This document shows positions 5,710 through 6,584 of a DNA stretch of 6,584 bases, in pieces. Below the pieces are notes generated by a model. It worked only from the letters and a program-made list of their open reading frames with translations, had not been told where the DNA came from and searched no databases. Positions within the stretch are counted from its first letter, which is position 1. Each line of letters begins with the position of its first letter. The position numbers and the translations under genes are program-made. The stretch comes from JBEKIK01 sp049509395 (lineage in GTDB: Bacteria; Planctomycetota; Planctomycetia; Pirellulales; Thermoguttaceae), in NCBI GenBank assembly GCA_049509395.1, contig JBEKZY010000284.1, positions 1 to 6,584 on the forward strand. The letters are read 5' to 3'.

Positions 5710-5801
5710 GGGATGTTTTTCGTTGGCGATTGAGTGAGGCACGGGTACTGTCTTGTGCTCCCGCGTTCTTGTCAATCAATATAAGTTGACCTAACTGCGA
5801 A

Positions 5802-5826
5802 AAATTCCGTTTTTCCCAAGGAATTT
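5802..5826. repeat. Inverted repeat AAATTCC/GGAATTT
   Basis: Seven-base perfect arms (5802-5808 and 5820-5826) enclose an 11-base loop at the left edge of the AT-rich stretch. Eight Ts follow ten bases downstream on the plus strand. It could be a weak terminator or a binding site upstream of the regulator gene. Confidence 0.35.
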
Positions 5827-5911
5827 CAGTAATTTGTTTTTTTTCGATAAGAATTTATTAGGAAATCAAGATAAAACATTATACGATAAACAAATCTGTT
5901 AATATACCCAT

Positions 5912-5940
5912 TTGGATCGCATATAAAGTATAACTATACT
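5912..5940 (+). promoter_or_regulatory. Candidate promoter of the SufR-like gene
   Basis: TTGGAT (5912-5917, weak -35) is followed after 17 bases by TATACT (5935-5940, five of six to TATAAT). The predicted start near 5947 would give a leader of about 138 bases to the ATG at 6085. Confidence 0.38.
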
Positions 5941-5944
5941 AGTT
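5927..5944. promoter_or_regulatory. Overlapping palindromes over the -10 box (possible operator)
   Basis: AGTATA-AC-TATACT (5927-5940) is a perfect six-base inverted repeat whose right arm contains the candidate -10 box. A second one, AACTA-TAC-TAGTT (5932-5944), overlaps it. A bound dimer would block RNA polymerase, so autoregulation by the downstream regulator is plausible but only inferred. Confidence 0.38.
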
Positions 5945-6084
5945 GATGTGTAGGGAGATTTTCCGACAGAATTGCTATCGTTATTATCGACTTTTACAGG
6001 AAGATGCCGTTTGCGCCAATATGGAGTGTTCGATTCGTCGCGTGCCATAAGTGATGATTAACAATTTCCGGGACCTAAAAAACA

Positions 6085-6584
6085 ATGGCTGAATCAACGG
6101 TTAGTGCGGCAGGGCTGAAAATTGTAAAGCTATTGGTGGGCAATCCGCCTCATAGCGTCACCGATTTGGTTCAGGCTACGGGCGTTACCAGGACCGCTGT
6201 AACCGAGCAACTTCACGAATTAGTGTCCGCGGGATTTGTGGAACAAAGCGCCGAACGTTTGCCGGGACGAGGCCGGCCAAGGTACTTATTCAAAGCCACC
6301 AATGACGCTTTGGTGCTGCTTTTTTCCTCAAATCAACGGTTGGTGGTGCCCGCAATCTGGAAAGCCATCCACGAAATTGGCGGCGACCAACTGAAGGACA
6401 AGGTTCAAAAAAAGACAAGTCGGATTCTGGCCGATCATTACAATGGCAAGGTTACCGCCAAGAAACCCGAAGATCGACTCCGCCAGTTGATGTCTATATT
6501 TATCGAGGAAGGCGGAATCCTGGAGGCGGTTGAGGAAGACGGGAAATTAGTCGTATATAAGCGCAGTTGTCCCTTTATCAGCAT
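6085..6584 (+). CDS. SufR-like winged-helix transcriptional regulator (5' part)
   Basis: The first 166 residues of a cytoplasmic DNA-binding protein are present; the gene runs off the right edge. Residues about 8-56 form a winged helix-turn-helix, with recognition helix TRTAVTEQLHELVSAG (35-50) and a basic wing GRGRPRYLFKAT (61-72), as in the DeoR/ArsR-like N-terminus of SufR proteins. A helical dimerisation-type region follows (about 85-150). The last residues, YKRSCPFIS with C162, match the start of the Cys-containing C-terminal segment that holds an iron-sulfur cluster in SufR; further Cys would be outside the window. SufR represses suf iron-sulfur assembly genes in cyanobacteria, so a suf operon may follow. 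The start is the first ATG after an in-frame TAA at 6076; no Shine-Dalgarno is seen. A related cluster-free HTH regulator is the alternative, so no symbol is given. Confidence 0.78.
   Translation, partial: MAESTVSAAGLKIVKLLVGNPPHSVTDLVQATGVTRTAVTEQLHELVSAGFVEQSAERLPGRGRPRYLFKATNDALVLLFSSNQRLVVPAIWKAIHEIGGDQLKDKVQKKTSRILADHYNGKVTAKKPEDRLRQLMSIFIEEGGILEAVEEDGKLVVYKRSCPFIS

Larger units (their letters stand above)
5031..6084. other. Long non-coding region rich in inverted repeats
   Basis: I find no convincing protein gene in these 1054 bases. The longest frames (plus 5263-5559 and 5451-5789, minus 5478-5702) start with TTG, lack ribosome sites and show no family features. The region holds seven or more short perfect inverted repeats (listed separately), a terminator-like structure ending in seven Ts at 5264, a small CTTGC/GCAAG hairpin (5500-5510) followed after four bases by eight Ts (5515-5522), and an AT-rich stretch (about 5800-5945) with the promoter candidate for the regulator at 6085. 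Bases 5322-5500, 5525-5685 and 5946-6084 show nothing I can name. It could hold one or more small RNAs, or be decayed coding DNA. Confidence 0.55.

Noticed and set aside
5599..5733. 44-codon ATG frame with a mildly hydrophobic centre
   Set aside because: No ribosome site or promoter and no recognised family; a chance ORF is the simpler reading.
5451..5789. Plus-strand 112-codon frame in the non-coding region
   Set aside because: TTG start, no ribosome site, no recognisable domain, Cys/Arg/His-rich composition typical of a chance frame, and it crosses T runs and hairpins.

Overview
The window looks like chromosomal DNA of a Gram-negative, didermic bacterium, most likely from the Planctomycetota or a related PVC lineage. 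This is inferred from gene content, not from a marker gene: a LptF/LptG-type lipopolysaccharide permease, a large Tad-like (TadG N-terminus) protein with a von Willebrand A domain of the kind common in planctomycetes, a SufR-like regulator, long intergenic gaps, and strong Shine-Dalgarno sites on only some genes. I see no phage, transposase, CRISPR or plasmid functions.

Layout. At the left edge (1-82) is the 5' end of an unrecognised minus-strand gene. A 443-base AT-rich divergent spacer follows, then the permease gene (526-1695, plus). A short dispersed-repeat-like element overlaps the permease stop codon. The next spacer holds a perfect hairpin and a promoter with a consensus -35 box, and leads to the Tad/vWA gene, whose start I move from an upstream TTG to the ATG at 2055. 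Convergent to it on the minus strand are a tRNA with anticodon CAT (3990-4063) and, 70 bases upstream of it, a secreted metallo-beta-lactamase-fold protein (4134-5030; start moved from TTG at 5045 to ATG at 5030). A 1054-base region (5031-6084) with no convincing gene follows. It is unusually rich in perfect inverted repeats. The right edge carries the first 166 codons of a winged-helix regulator whose last visible residues begin a SufR-type cysteine motif.

How the genes relate. Three are envelope-related: LPS or lipid export, a membrane-anchored vWA protein, and an exported hydrolase. Each has its own promoter region and they do not form one operon. The regulator probably starts a separate unit, possibly a suf iron-sulfur cluster operon beyond the window. 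I found no clear new multi-gene system. The best leads are the Asp substitution in the hydrolase metal motif, the roughly 210-residue insertion inside the vWA domain, the hairpin-rich non-coding region, and a palindrome over the candidate promoter of the SufR-like gene.
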